DNA from: Fragilaria radians
Taxonomy: Eukaryota; Bacillariophyta; Fragilariophyceae; Fragilariales; Fragilariaceae
Assembly: GCA_900642245.1 (NCBI GenBank)
Contig: CAAAJI010000045.1
Span: forward strand, 33,065-52,654
Direction: 5' to 3'
Length of the DNA stretch: 19,590 bases
The translations under genes and the position numbers were made by a program. The notes below the pieces were generated by a model. That model was not told the origin of the DNA. It saw only the letters and a list, made by a program, of their open reading frames with translations, and ran no database searches. Below are positions 8,005 through 16,511 of the stretch, piece after piece. Within the stretch, counting starts at the first letter, position 1. Each line of letters opens with the position of its first letter.

Positions 8005-9548
8005 ATGGTGCGAGGAAACAGTATTCGTCTTCAGAAAATATTTCAGGATTCAATAGTCGTGAACATACCCATTAGCGTCACAGCTGATATGGGAATCGCA
8101 ATTGCCAGGACACGAGAAAAAAGAATAAGGGATATTTACGAAATGTTTCCTTCACTCCGAAAATCTGCTACCCTAAATGACGAAATCACCAATAATAGTG
8201 ACGGCAATGAAGATGAAACTAAAACTAAAGAATCAATAAACAAATCAGAGGGAAGTAAGCGATCAAATCTTCAAACTCCTCATCCAAGTCAATATGGAAA
8301 CATTGTTGATTATCTCGAAGCCAAGTATGTAAGAGGTGTCATGATTCAGGACGATGAAGATGCAGATGACGAAGACATGGAAGATGACGAAAAACGATCC
8401 GTTTATGATTCCGAATCTAGCTTTTTAGATGATTCTCTTCTTAAACGCGATGTGGCATCACAGGTGCTATCCAAAGTTACATATACTAAGCTTGAGCTTG
8501 AGCAGGATGATGAATCTTTCTTTGTCAATGTCGGACCATTGGAAATAGAGGAAAATGAGTTGACAAATTATGATCCTCTTGACGATGAGGCTATGAATGC
8601 CAAGAAACCCACCAAACGAAAGCGACCCACCTCCATGGAAGATAGCAAATCGGGACCGCCAAAAAAACCAAGACTTCGAATAAGAACTCTCCTGTTCCAA
8701 GTGATAAAGAGAAAACAGCAACGGAGCAAACAATCCCAAAACCCATCACCAAAAAAATTGTTTCGAAAGTAAATGATGAACCGTCTTCAATTCAATCTGA
8801 TTCAAATATTCCTTCTGCAATTCAAGACCAGATCAACGCGCTTAAAAAAAGAGCTGTTGATCTCAAAGAGAAATCAAGTGATGTCTTCAAAAGAACATGT
8901 GAGTTAATCAAGTCGTTAACAGAGAAGGATTTGCCAAGAAGAAAAAAAAATGAAAAAGTTTCGATCGTAGTTCCCGAAGGAAAGAATCCAGGTGATGACA
9001 TCACCTTTGCCAACCCTCATGTTCCTGGTCAGAAGCTTCGAGTGAAGGTCCCAAAAAATGCTACTTCCGGTAGCAAGTTTGTAGTTAGTGTCCCGGTCCC
9101 GAATGCTGCGAATCCTGATGTCGACAATAATAAGTGGTCAAGGGAAGCTCAAGATTTACTAGATGAGTATTCACATACTTACGACGATTGGTGTCACGCA
9201 GAGGCTGCATGGAGAGAGGTTGATCCGTCATCGACAGAAAAATTTCAACTTCATCATGAGAGGATGAATAAATTTGATCAATTACTCCCTTTCTTCCCCA
9301 AGGATCTAATAACCCCAATCGATGGCACTTATTTACGAAAGGTGGTCCGTCGTGCAAGGCAAAATAAGCACAAGCGAAGCAAGACTGCTCAAAAATTGGA
9401 AGAAGAGGGTATACTTCCACCATCAAATGAAACTTCAGTACCATCGACAGTGCAATCCGATCCGGCGACCATGAACACTAGTTGCAAAATTAATGTCCCA
9501 GGAAAAGGGAAGAAATTTCCTCTTGTTGAAGCTCCTAATTCAATGTAA
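8005..9548 (+). CDS. ubinuclein/HPC2-type HIRA-complex subunit, split by a frame change at an A7 run
   Basis: The first frame starts at an ATG (8005, context GACCATGG). It carries a highly acidic stretch (~115-130) and then the HUN/Hpc2-related signature at ~133-182: YDSESSFLDDS, then DDESFFVNVGPLEIEE. Ubinucleins use this domain to bind HIRA in the H3.3 histone-chaperone complex. A lysine-rich nuclear-localisation-like segment follows (KKPTKRKRP). This frame stops at 8770. The second frame is open from 8646 to 9548. It encodes a Lys/Ser linker, a helical segment (IQDQINALKKRAVDLKEK), a PEG/PGD beta motif (IVVPEGKNPGDDITF; LRVKVPKNATSGSKF) and a charged helical C-terminus ending in an RARQNKHKRSK basic patch. 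The two join most simply by a -1 shift at A7 (8661-8667). This could be an assembly error, a real mutation or programmed frameshifting. The HUN assignment is firm; gene integrity is not. Confidence 0.72.
8661..8667 (+). other. A7 homopolymer where the reading frame changes
   Basis: The upstream frame reads CCA AAA AAA CCA, while the downstream frame reads AAA AAA ACC AAG over the same bases. In the downstream frame the last stop is TAG at 8643-8645. In the upstream frame the first stop is TAA at 8770-8772. The switch must therefore fall in 8646-8769 unless an intron intervenes. A second A7 at 8751-8757 is a less likely site. Confidence 0.6.
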
Positions 9549-9678
9549 TCATGATGAAACGCCCTACATGCATTTTCACGCAATAATATTACATAGCACT
9601 TCAGCCCCGATTAGAAAAAATGATTCAAAATAGACTCAAAACTTGTATTGCATTTGCTGACTAGATTTAAGATTGAAT
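9549..9678. other. 130-bp convergent 3' spacer
   Basis: This short stretch separates the stop codons of the ubinuclein gene (plus) and the WD40 gene (minus). It should hold both 3' UTRs. Nothing else was seen. Confidence 0.7.
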
Positions 9679-10812
9679 CTATGAATCTAAGGAAAATACT
9701 TGAACCCATCCATCTTCACTTCCACTCACCAGTCTTTCTGGATTTTTATTTCTTGTAATGGCTACAGTCCAATTCTTGTGATCGGTATGAAACGTATGCG
9801 CCGGTGTTATCATAGCATCTAGCTTCCATACGTGGATAACTCCATCTGCTCCAGATGTAACAAATTTTCGACTATCCGGCAAGCTGACAACGTCAAGAAT
9901 CCAACTCGAATGTGCATTGACGACGTGATGTACCAACGTTTTTTGCTTCCCGCCAACATCCCAGACTGCCAGAAATCCTCCATCACAGCATGTCACCAAC
10001 AAGGAACCATCTGGAGTGAATTGAACCGCACGAACAGGCTTAGAATGTTGTGTCAAACGACAGTGTCCCTTTTTCCGCAAGGGAATAATGTCAACCAATC
10101 CATCGGTACGACCCACAGCCAAAGTAAGTTCCTTAGGGTGCCAGCAAATGGATAACGGAGTATCTCCTGATCCACATCGTTCAATTATACTTCCCGCTGC
10201 TAGAGCTGGCTTCTTTGCCATAGGAGTAGTTATCCCCAGAGCAACCATCGCAATCGACCCATCCAGACATGGGAACGCTGCCACAATGTCTCCATGTCCA
10301 TAAAGGTTTGGAGGACAGAGTGCCATGGATGTCCCTGTTGAATCTACGAATAAAAATTCATGATCTGAATGCACTTCAGTTGGCTTATCATCAGTTAATG
10401 TTGCAGTAAGCTGATCGTGTTGAAAAATCCAAAGGCGGACCATTCCTGTGAAATCCAAGGCAACAATTACAATGTCACCTGTCATATCATCCTCACCGAC
10501 ATAATTTCGAATAATCTGACACTGACTGTAACCCAAGATTTTTTGACTAGGAGAAGGAAATGCTTGATTCATCCCTAGGAGAATGTGAGAACAAGTGATT
10601 TTTAACGCGGATGCATCAATCTTATTTTTTCCCGATTCAGATTGTGTTGTCTCATCGACTTGCATCAAACGCACAGTCCCGTCCGCTGAACTTAAAGTCA
10701 TAGTCCATCGATTAACTTTGTTCAGTACTTTTAAAACAATTGACTGAACTTGCCAAATAGGAGAGCCGTCATCTAGGATACATTCCCGATGGATGCAATG
10801 GTTACCGCTCAT
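9679..10812 (-). CDS. WD40 beta-propeller protein, SKI8/WDR61-like
   Basis: This intronless gene encodes 377 residues. WD40 repeats are visible as GxxDGxVxxW-type ends: SSADGTVRLMQV (~41-52), LDFTGMVRLWIF (~119-130), GRTDGLVDIIPL (~234-245), CCDGGFLAVWDV (~275-286), SGADGVIHVWKL (~320-331) and SGSEDGWVQVFSL (~363-375). The last three repeats run HSKPVRAVQFTPDG, AHSSWILDVVSLPDS and DHKNWTVAI. They follow the order and wording of Ski8/WDR61, where H-x-x-W-V blades end the propeller. WDR61 is shared by the cytoplasmic SKI complex (exosome-linked mRNA decay) and the nuclear PAF1 transcription-elongation complex. That role is inferred here. N-terminal blades are divergent and the middle has insertions, making it longer than animal WDR61 (about 305 residues). 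Another WD40 family cannot be excluded. Confidence 0.8.
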   Translation of the reverse strand: MSGNHCIHRECILDDGSPIWQVQSIVLKVLNKVNRWTMTLSSADGTVRLMQVDETTQSESGKNKIDASALKITCSHILLGMNQAFPSPSQKILGYSQCQIIRNYVGEDDMTGDIVIVALDFTGMVRLWIFQHDQLTATLTDDKPTEVHSDHEFLFVDSTGTSMALCPPNLYGHGDIVAAFPCLDGSIAMVALGITTPMAKKPALAAGSIIERCGSGDTPLSICWHPKELTLAVGRTDGLVDIIPLRKKGHCRLTQHSKPVRAVQFTPDGSLLVTCCDGGFLAVWDVGGKQKTLVHHVVNAHSSWILDVVSLPDSRKFVTSGADGVIHVWKLDAMITPAHTFHTDHKNWTVAITRNKNPERLVSGSEDGWVQVFSLDS

Positions 10813-12786
10813 GGATATGGAATTTTGAGAGAATTTCAGATTAGGGTTAATAGAAAGATCGAGATCGCCGCAAATTTTTCATTTGATGCACCCCTTATAC
10901 AGCTCAGATTTGTCAGTGATGGCTGCTAGGTAGCAGTCTGCCACCTTTGCGTTGGGGAAGGCATATCTGAGGGACACATACTAAAATTATTTCCAGAAAA
11001 CTCCGAATGAGGAATTCTCTTTTCCTGACATGGTAGAGTTGCATTAGATTTTAACAGTAGTATTGCATAGGCTGCGTACTTTTTTGACTGACTGCCTCAG
11101 AAATTCTGTATTTTCATTGCTTTAGTCATACTTGTAGCTGGATATCCAATCCCAATCATTGTTCTTTGCAGGATATGAACTCTCATCTGTTCATCACATT
11201 TGATTGTGCTCTATGGTGCGATATAGAAATAGCACATTGATAAAATATAATTGATTAATTCTTTAGTCTTGTGTAGTCTTAGAACTTCTCTCATGGATAA
11301 CTTCTAGACCCTTCTCAAGAGTTGTTTGTGAACTCTCCTGAAGAATTAGATATAATGCTAAAGCTTCTTGCCAACTGTGTAGGCAAGTCACTTCATAAGG
11401 ACAAGTTGGTGGTCAATAAGGACAAGCTAGTTTGGATCTTAGACTCTTTTTTACTAGAGAGCTAACGCCTTAATAAGATCTTTATAGAGATCATTATTAT
11501 AGCTGTCCTAGATTTTATAATGATACTTTCAATTTATAAAAAATACTTAGTCTTCACTAAGTTTAGCAATTGAATCATTTATCATAGTTACACTTGTGGT
11601 AGATATTTCATAGGATATTTGAGTTGTAATTTACCATAGCTAGATGAGTAAATATAAGCATATTTTGATGCTACTACTATTAACTTTGCACTAATGGCAC
11701 AGGTCGTCTCCTACACACATCTCAACCTATTTGTGTTAGGGATTAGCTTTCATGATCCTGTAGGTCAGATTGTTTCTAAGTTTGAAAAAGTAAGATGAAA
11801 TACGCTTTCTACCTGCATGATTACTGCATGCCACTAATGTTCTGAAGAATCAGTAAATGATTTTATTTACTTAGCGGGATCAAGAAATAAGCAGAAGATA
11901 CCAAAAGGGCTTTGTATGGTCATCTTCTAGGTCAGTGGAAGCTTGATATTCTGCCTTCATTTCTGTCAGTAAATTCTGATTAAATGGGATTTTTGCTATT
12001 TATCTATTGAATACACACAGCCTCAATAATCCCTTTGATGTTTAGTTGGCACCTTTATTACATCAAAATTACCAAGGCTAACTAGAAATGTATTCTTTAC
12101 TTTGTCATTCAGATGATTCCTTGAAGTCTCTGCGTTAGCTTTTAACAATGTTATTTATCAAACATATATCTGCAATGCACGTACTTGCTTGCTTTATAAT
12201 CTAACTAATTGAAAGCTAAGAACAAGCTCCAAGCGCTTCTCCTCCAAGAAAGATAATGAATATTCTTGCGTGTTCTATTCAAAAGATGCTGTTTAGAGTC
12301 TTATCACATTGATGCAAGTATAAAAGTTTTTTAGAGAAATATTCACACAATGACAGAGACTTACAGATTTCACTTCTTTCGTAGAGTCTGGTTTGAAAGA
12401 AAGGGGATTTTAGTTATGGGATGATTATTTTATAAAAAGGATTTACGTTATAAATGTCTTCCTAAATTGAAATCTTTTAACATATTGCGAAGTTTAGTAA
12501 CTAATTGGTATACACGTCAAATGAGATTTATACGGCCACATAGTTGAGGTATGGCATGACGCTAGTAAAGGGAATCATTTCATACGTTGATACCTTGAAG
12601 AACCTACTTTTAAGAAGTAAATTTATGCATACCCATTCAGAAAACCATTAAACTTCTTGTTTCTGAAATGGATGTAGCGTATACAGAAGGCCTGGTAATA
12701 GGCTTCAACATCACAATTGAATTCTACCAAAAATCTTGGGAATCGAGTGAATCCTTAATTTTAGTTTAACATGATTTGCCTTGTAC
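10813..12786. other. ~2 kb gene-free AT-rich region, possibly old repeat DNA
   Basis: The stretch lies between the WD40 gene start and the sulfatase 3' end. Both strands have frequent stops in all frames. Some stretches look like broken coding sequence, for example at 12640-12765 on the plus strand, but none matches a family I recognise. Two copies of ATAAGGACAAG occur 21 bp apart at 11395-11405 and 11416-11426. The part next to 10812 should hold the WD40 gene promoter. Confidence 0.5.
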
Positions 12787-14544
12787 TTATTCTATATTTT
12801 TGGCGTTTTCGTCGATTGACCCTGCTTGCAGAGCCAACTGCTTCAATTTATCATGTCTCATGCGCATCTCTGCAACTATTTCTTGCATTTCTGTTGCATT
12901 GATGATGTCATTCAATTCAAAAGGATCCTCCTCAAGGTCGAAAAGCTGCTCTAAGTTGTAGTCAGGCCATGTCATGAACTTGTACTTTTTACGAACTAGT
13001 GCGGTTGACGCAGGGATGACTCTAGTTTCAAGATGAACTGGATGTTCGTAAAAGAATTCTTCGCGCCACTTCTGAGTGTCATCTGATTTCAGATACAAAT
13101 CTGAGATGTCACGCCCCTGCATGACGTTTGGCTGCTTAATTCCAGCAGCGCCGAGAATAGTTGATGCTAGATCAATATTAAGCGTAAAATCATCGTTGAT
13201 AGTTCCTACCTTACTTCGCGGCATTCTTGGGTCTTTAATTATTAAGGGAACTCGTATACTCTCTTGGTGAGGAAACCACTTTCCAGCAAGCTGATGTTCC
13301 GAATGAAATAATCCATTATCAGTAGTGAAAATTATCATGGTATCTTCAAGAATATTTTGAGCTTCCAGTTCTCGATATATGGCTTCCGACGTTTTATCGA
13401 TTTCGGATATGAGTCTGAAATAATTCTTCATCATATGCTGATGCTTTTCTGGAGTATCGAAGCGTATCCTCCATCTACGCCGCCCTTCGTTTATATCCTC
13501 GAAGAACCACGGTAACTTACTCCACGCTTCCTCTGTAGCACTCACCGGTACTGCAACTGTTTCATTTTCATAGAGCGACATGCTTTCTTCTTGAGGGAAG
13601 TATTGTTCATCTGTGTGGTCAACAGAATGAGGCGCAAAGAAACAAACTTCGAGAAGAAATGGCTTTTCTTTAGGTCTTTCCTTCAAGAACTTGATGGCGC
13701 CATTTTCATCCTTTTTTGTGGAATGAATTCGGCCTCCTTCTTCGTCGTACCAGTGGTCTCCATAATAGACGTCTAAATGATGGAATGTGCTTGTAACTGG
13801 ATCTTCAACAGGGAAGTGCCACTTTCCAACGTGACCGAGGTGATATCCCATGCTTCTGAGTAGATGGGGCCAAGTTTCGTTCCAGCCCGAATACCAGAGA
13901 GGTTTATCTGGATAGTCACTCTGGTGCCTAGAAACATACAATCCTGTGTAAAGAGTCGCTCTGCTAATCCAGCAAACGGAAGTTGTCACACAATTGTGGA
14001 TAAATTTCATTCCCTGGCTTGCCAACCAATCGAAGAAGGGAGTGCGGACAATCGATGCATTGGCTGATCCGATAGAATCATGTCTCCAGTCATCACCGTA
14101 AAGGATAACAATATTTAAGGGTTTCTTCGCCTCTTTTTGCTCACTGCTTCCTTGACTTTCTTGAGTTTCCTGAACTTTTGAAGTTTCCTGACTTTCTGGA
14201 GTTTCCTGAACTTTTGAAGTTTCCTGAACTTTTGGAGTTTCCTGAATTTCTGGAGTTTCCGAGACAACAATATTTTTTGACTCCGCTTCGACTCGTTGAA
14301 ACAGCGGATCTTCTTCTTCCAATGGTGCAGAATCTCCGGACAAAAATGGAGGTATGATTACTCTCTCCATGAAACTGCTACCCTGCATAACCTGTGTAGC
14401 AATTGATATAACAACAGAAGCTACGAACACTATCGCTAGCATTGGCAACTGTATTCTCGATCGAAAACCGTTAGTGTTGTTCGTCTCCATGTCTCTAATG
14501 AAATATGAAGTATTGTCACATTTTTCAATTGCGTTTACGGACAC
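12787..14544 (-). CDS. type II membrane sulfatase (alkaline-phosphatase fold, S1 family)
   Basis: This intronless gene encodes 585 residues. A short cytosolic tail is followed by one membrane segment (~34-53, PMLAIVFVASVVISIATQV) and no cleavable signal, the topology of Golgi enzymes. A stem with six ETPxxQ-type hexapeptides (96-131) leads to the sulfatase domain from ~142. Key sites are the metal pair GDD at 150-152, the formylglycine motif C191-W-I-S-R195-ATLYTG, GKWH at 240-243, FFAPH at 302-306, TTDNG at 407-411 (D409, N410) and GKWFPHQESIRVPL at 421-434. Sulfatases remove sulfate esters from glycans or small molecules after oxidation of the motif cysteine to formylglycine. The likely substrate is a sulfated polysaccharide or glycan in the Golgi or at the cell surface, which is inference. 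The third motif position is Ile where Pro, Ser or Ala is usual. A second in-frame ATG (codon 19) is an alternative start. Confidence 0.92.
   Translation of the reverse strand: MSVNAIEKCDNTSYFIRDMETNNTNGFRSRIQLPMLAIVFVASVVISIATQVMQGSSFMERVIIPPFLSGDSAPLEEEDPLFQRVEAESKNIVVSETPEIQETPKVQETSKVQETPESQETSKVQETQESQGSSEQKEAKKPLNIVILYGDDWRHDSIGSANASIVRTPFFDWLASQGMKFIHNCVTTSVCWISRATLYTGLYVSRHQSDYPDKPLWYSGWNETWPHLLRSMGYHLGHVGKWHFPVEDPVTSTFHHLDVYYGDHWYDEEGGRIHSTKKDENGAIKFLKERPKEKPFLLEVCFFAPHSVDHTDEQYFPQEESMSLYENETVAVPVSATEEAWSKLPWFFEDINEGRRRWRIRFDTPEKHQHMMKNYFRLISEIDKTSEAIYRELEAQNILEDTMIIFTTDNGLFHSEHQLAGKWFPHQESIRVPLIIKDPRMPRSKVGTINDDFTLNIDLASTILGAAGIKQPNVMQGRDISDLYLKSDDTQKWREEFFYEHPVHLETRVIPASTALVRKKYKFMTWPDYNLEQLFDLEEDPFELNDIINATEMQEIVAEMRMRHDKLKQLALQAGSIDENAKNIE
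14152..14259 (-). repeat. 18-bp x 6 tandem repeat in the sulfatase stem
   Basis: Six near-identical 18-bp units encode ETPEIQ, ETPKVQ, ETSKVQ, ETPESQ, ETSKVQ and ETQESQ (residues 96-131). The array is in frame, so copy-number change would not break the protein. It probably forms an extended, flexible spacer between membrane and catalytic domain. Confidence 0.93.
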
Positions 14545-15545
14545 AAGATCTAACCGAACAGCGTAAGTACCAGCTGCTACTGCTGTTGTATTCTAAGCTC
14601 AGATGTACTGGATAGAGTGAAGAACGTATAACACGTACGGTAATGCAAAAATGACTAAATGGCTAGTGTTTCGCTTTAAACTATATCCAAACACAGAAAA
14701 CAATTAAAAAGCAATCCTGCGAGATTTAGCAAGCTCTCAACGGCTGCTACGCATATCAACGCATAAGGATCTAAGTTCTTTGCAAACAAAGCATCTGGGT
14801 TATTGGATTCCTAGACGTGATATTCAACAAGTTCATAAAAGGATTGAAGTCATCCGTCATATTCAGGCTCCAAAAGCGGGAAAATAACTTCATTGACATA
14901 GTCGGTTACTATCTTGCAATCTGGTTTTTGCAGATGTGAGTTCCAAGCACATTGAGTAGTCTTGCATCAAGAACGTAAGATGCTGATTCTTTGGAGTGAC
15001 AACCAAATTGTTGACAGGAATTAAGAAATTAATTGTTTCCCTAGATTTACAAGCCATAGAGTTAAGACAATAACATAGACGGACACATATTAATGGTCAT
15101 ATTAAGATGCGATTGTGTCATGGTTATGTACGTTCTAATTTGAAATCCTTGTTACTCTGTACAATATCATGATAGTGGATGCTGATGCTAGTGACTTGAC
15201 CCTGCCGCGGAATGTAGATTTAGACCTAAGATCAGAATGATAGATTTGTCTTCTTAAATGTAAAGATTAGTTGTCAATTAGGCATACAACCAATCATTTT
15301 TCATAGCAATACGACATACATTAATCAATTGAAGAATAACGTTCTAATTGAACACTTATCTCAATCATGTATCGGGAGGGCTGTCATGATGATGAATTGA
15401 ACCAATTATCTGCTTTGATTCCACGGGTGTAGTTCAAATAGGTGAGCGTGATACAGACGCGTTAACGTGAAGCCTAATCTATGCAAAATAAGCTGGGACT
15501 TATGAAGGTCGAAATAACCACTTGTAGGAATTTCCTAGTCTATGG
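14545..15545. other. ~1 kb intergenic region between divergent genes
   Basis: This should hold the promoters of the sulfatase (minus) and the WW-protein gene (plus). One plus-strand stretch near 14740-14885 reads as protein-like (KHLGYWIPRRDIQQVHKR) before stops. It could be a trace of an old gene or element but was not identified. Confidence 0.5.
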
Positions 15546-16511
15546 ATGACAGTAATCCAATTAACTGCTAACCCTATCCGAAAAAGAGAAACACATCTTA
15601 AATGGTACGATGGAAAAATTGTGATGTCTGCGAAATCAGCCTACGACGCTTTTGCTTCAGTCGATCAGTTAGTTGCGAAGCCTGTGCTTGGAAGTGATGG
15701 TGCTGCATCATGGCAGGAATTCAGGAAGGAAACGAAGATAATTCAAAGAGAGTCAACTGCTCCTGGATTACAAATTAAGCGAAGCGATAGGTTGGGGACT
15801 GGATTCAGAACCCTGGAAGAGGAAAGGGAAAATGAAAATAAAGTTCGGATGGAATCTGGGGAAAGTGCCCAAGGCAGTGGCTATACTGCTTTTAAGAGGA
15901 AGCAAAATCCAGAGGAGGTAGCACAACGCAAGCAACGTAGGCTCGCAGAAAAGAGAATACGCCCCGACAAAACACCTTACTATATACCTTCCCAAACGTT
16001 CATTGGTTACAAATTCGACTACATCTTCACAACACGGGATGGTTCAACCGGATATTATTGGGACGGAATGGATAGCTACAAGAAAGTCATGGGGTTAGAT
16101 ATTTCGGAAGAACATATTGAGACTACGCCAAACAATGAAAATGCAAAGACAATATCATCCGAAGTTTTGCGAATTAAAAAGAAAATTGAAAAGAAAAAGC
16201 AGAGTATTGCACCACCATCACTCAGTATAGATCCATCCAATCCAAGGGAACAGGTTGCCAATGCGATACGCTTGCAAATGGAGCAGCGTAAGAGACCGCC
16301 ACCAAATTTAGTTGTTTTGCCGGAAGGGTGGGAAACGGCTTTGGATCCATCATCTGGAAAAGAGTATTACTATCATAGATTGACTAATCAGAAGCAATGG
16401 GAATGTCCAGAATTTGACCTCCCTGAAGGTTGGAAATCTGCAAAAGATATTGCCACATCTAAAACGTATTATTATAATGCAAATGGAGAGACAAGGTGGA
16501 CAAAGCCTTGA
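15546..16511 (+). CDS. tandem WW-domain protein, probably nuclear
   Basis: This single-exon gene encodes 321 residues. Two WW domains end the protein. WW1 (~258-288, LPEGWETALDPSSGKEYYYH, with W262 and W285) and WW2 (~292-321, with W296 and W318) are separated by three residues, and the last residue is the closing proline of WW2. WW domains bind proline-rich motifs, and closely spaced pairs are common in splicing and transcription proteins. Upstream, residues ~136-182 form a compact aromatic block (PYYIPSQTFIGYKFDYIF; TRDGSTGYYWDGMDSYKK) that may be a separate conserved module. Lys/Arg-rich segments (KRKQ, RKQRR; KKKIEKKK) suggest nuclear location. The start at 15546 is the longest option; the ATG at 15624 (MSAKSAYDAF) is plausible too. 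An ATG at 15542 is out of frame. The exact ortholog is not recognised. Confidence 0.8.
   Translation: MTVIQLTANPIRKRETHLKWYDGKIVMSAKSAYDAFASVDQLVAKPVLGSDGAASWQEFRKETKIIQRESTAPGLQIKRSDRLGTGFRTLEEERENENKVRMESGESAQGSGYTAFKRKQNPEEVAQRKQRRLAEKRIRPDKTPYYIPSQTFIGYKFDYIFTTRDGSTGYYWDGMDSYKKVMGLDISEEHIETTPNNENAKTISSEVLRIKKKIEKKKQSIAPPSLSIDPSNPREQVANAIRLQMEQRKRPPPNLVVLPEGWETALDPSSGKEYYYHRLTNQKQWECPEFDLPEGWKSAKDIATSKTYYYNANGETRWTKP

Noticed and set aside
8769..8878. GTAAAT donor in the ubinuclein gene as an intron explaining the frame change.
   Set aside because: In-frame acceptors (ending 8851 or 8878) have poor context, and the intron would remove a convincing helical coding segment. The A7 slip is simpler, though not excluded.
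12640..12765. Plus-strand stretch reading SEMDVAYTEGLVIGF as a possible gene end.
   Set aside because: Flanking sequence has frequent stops and no homologous family could be named; kept only as possible old coding sequence.
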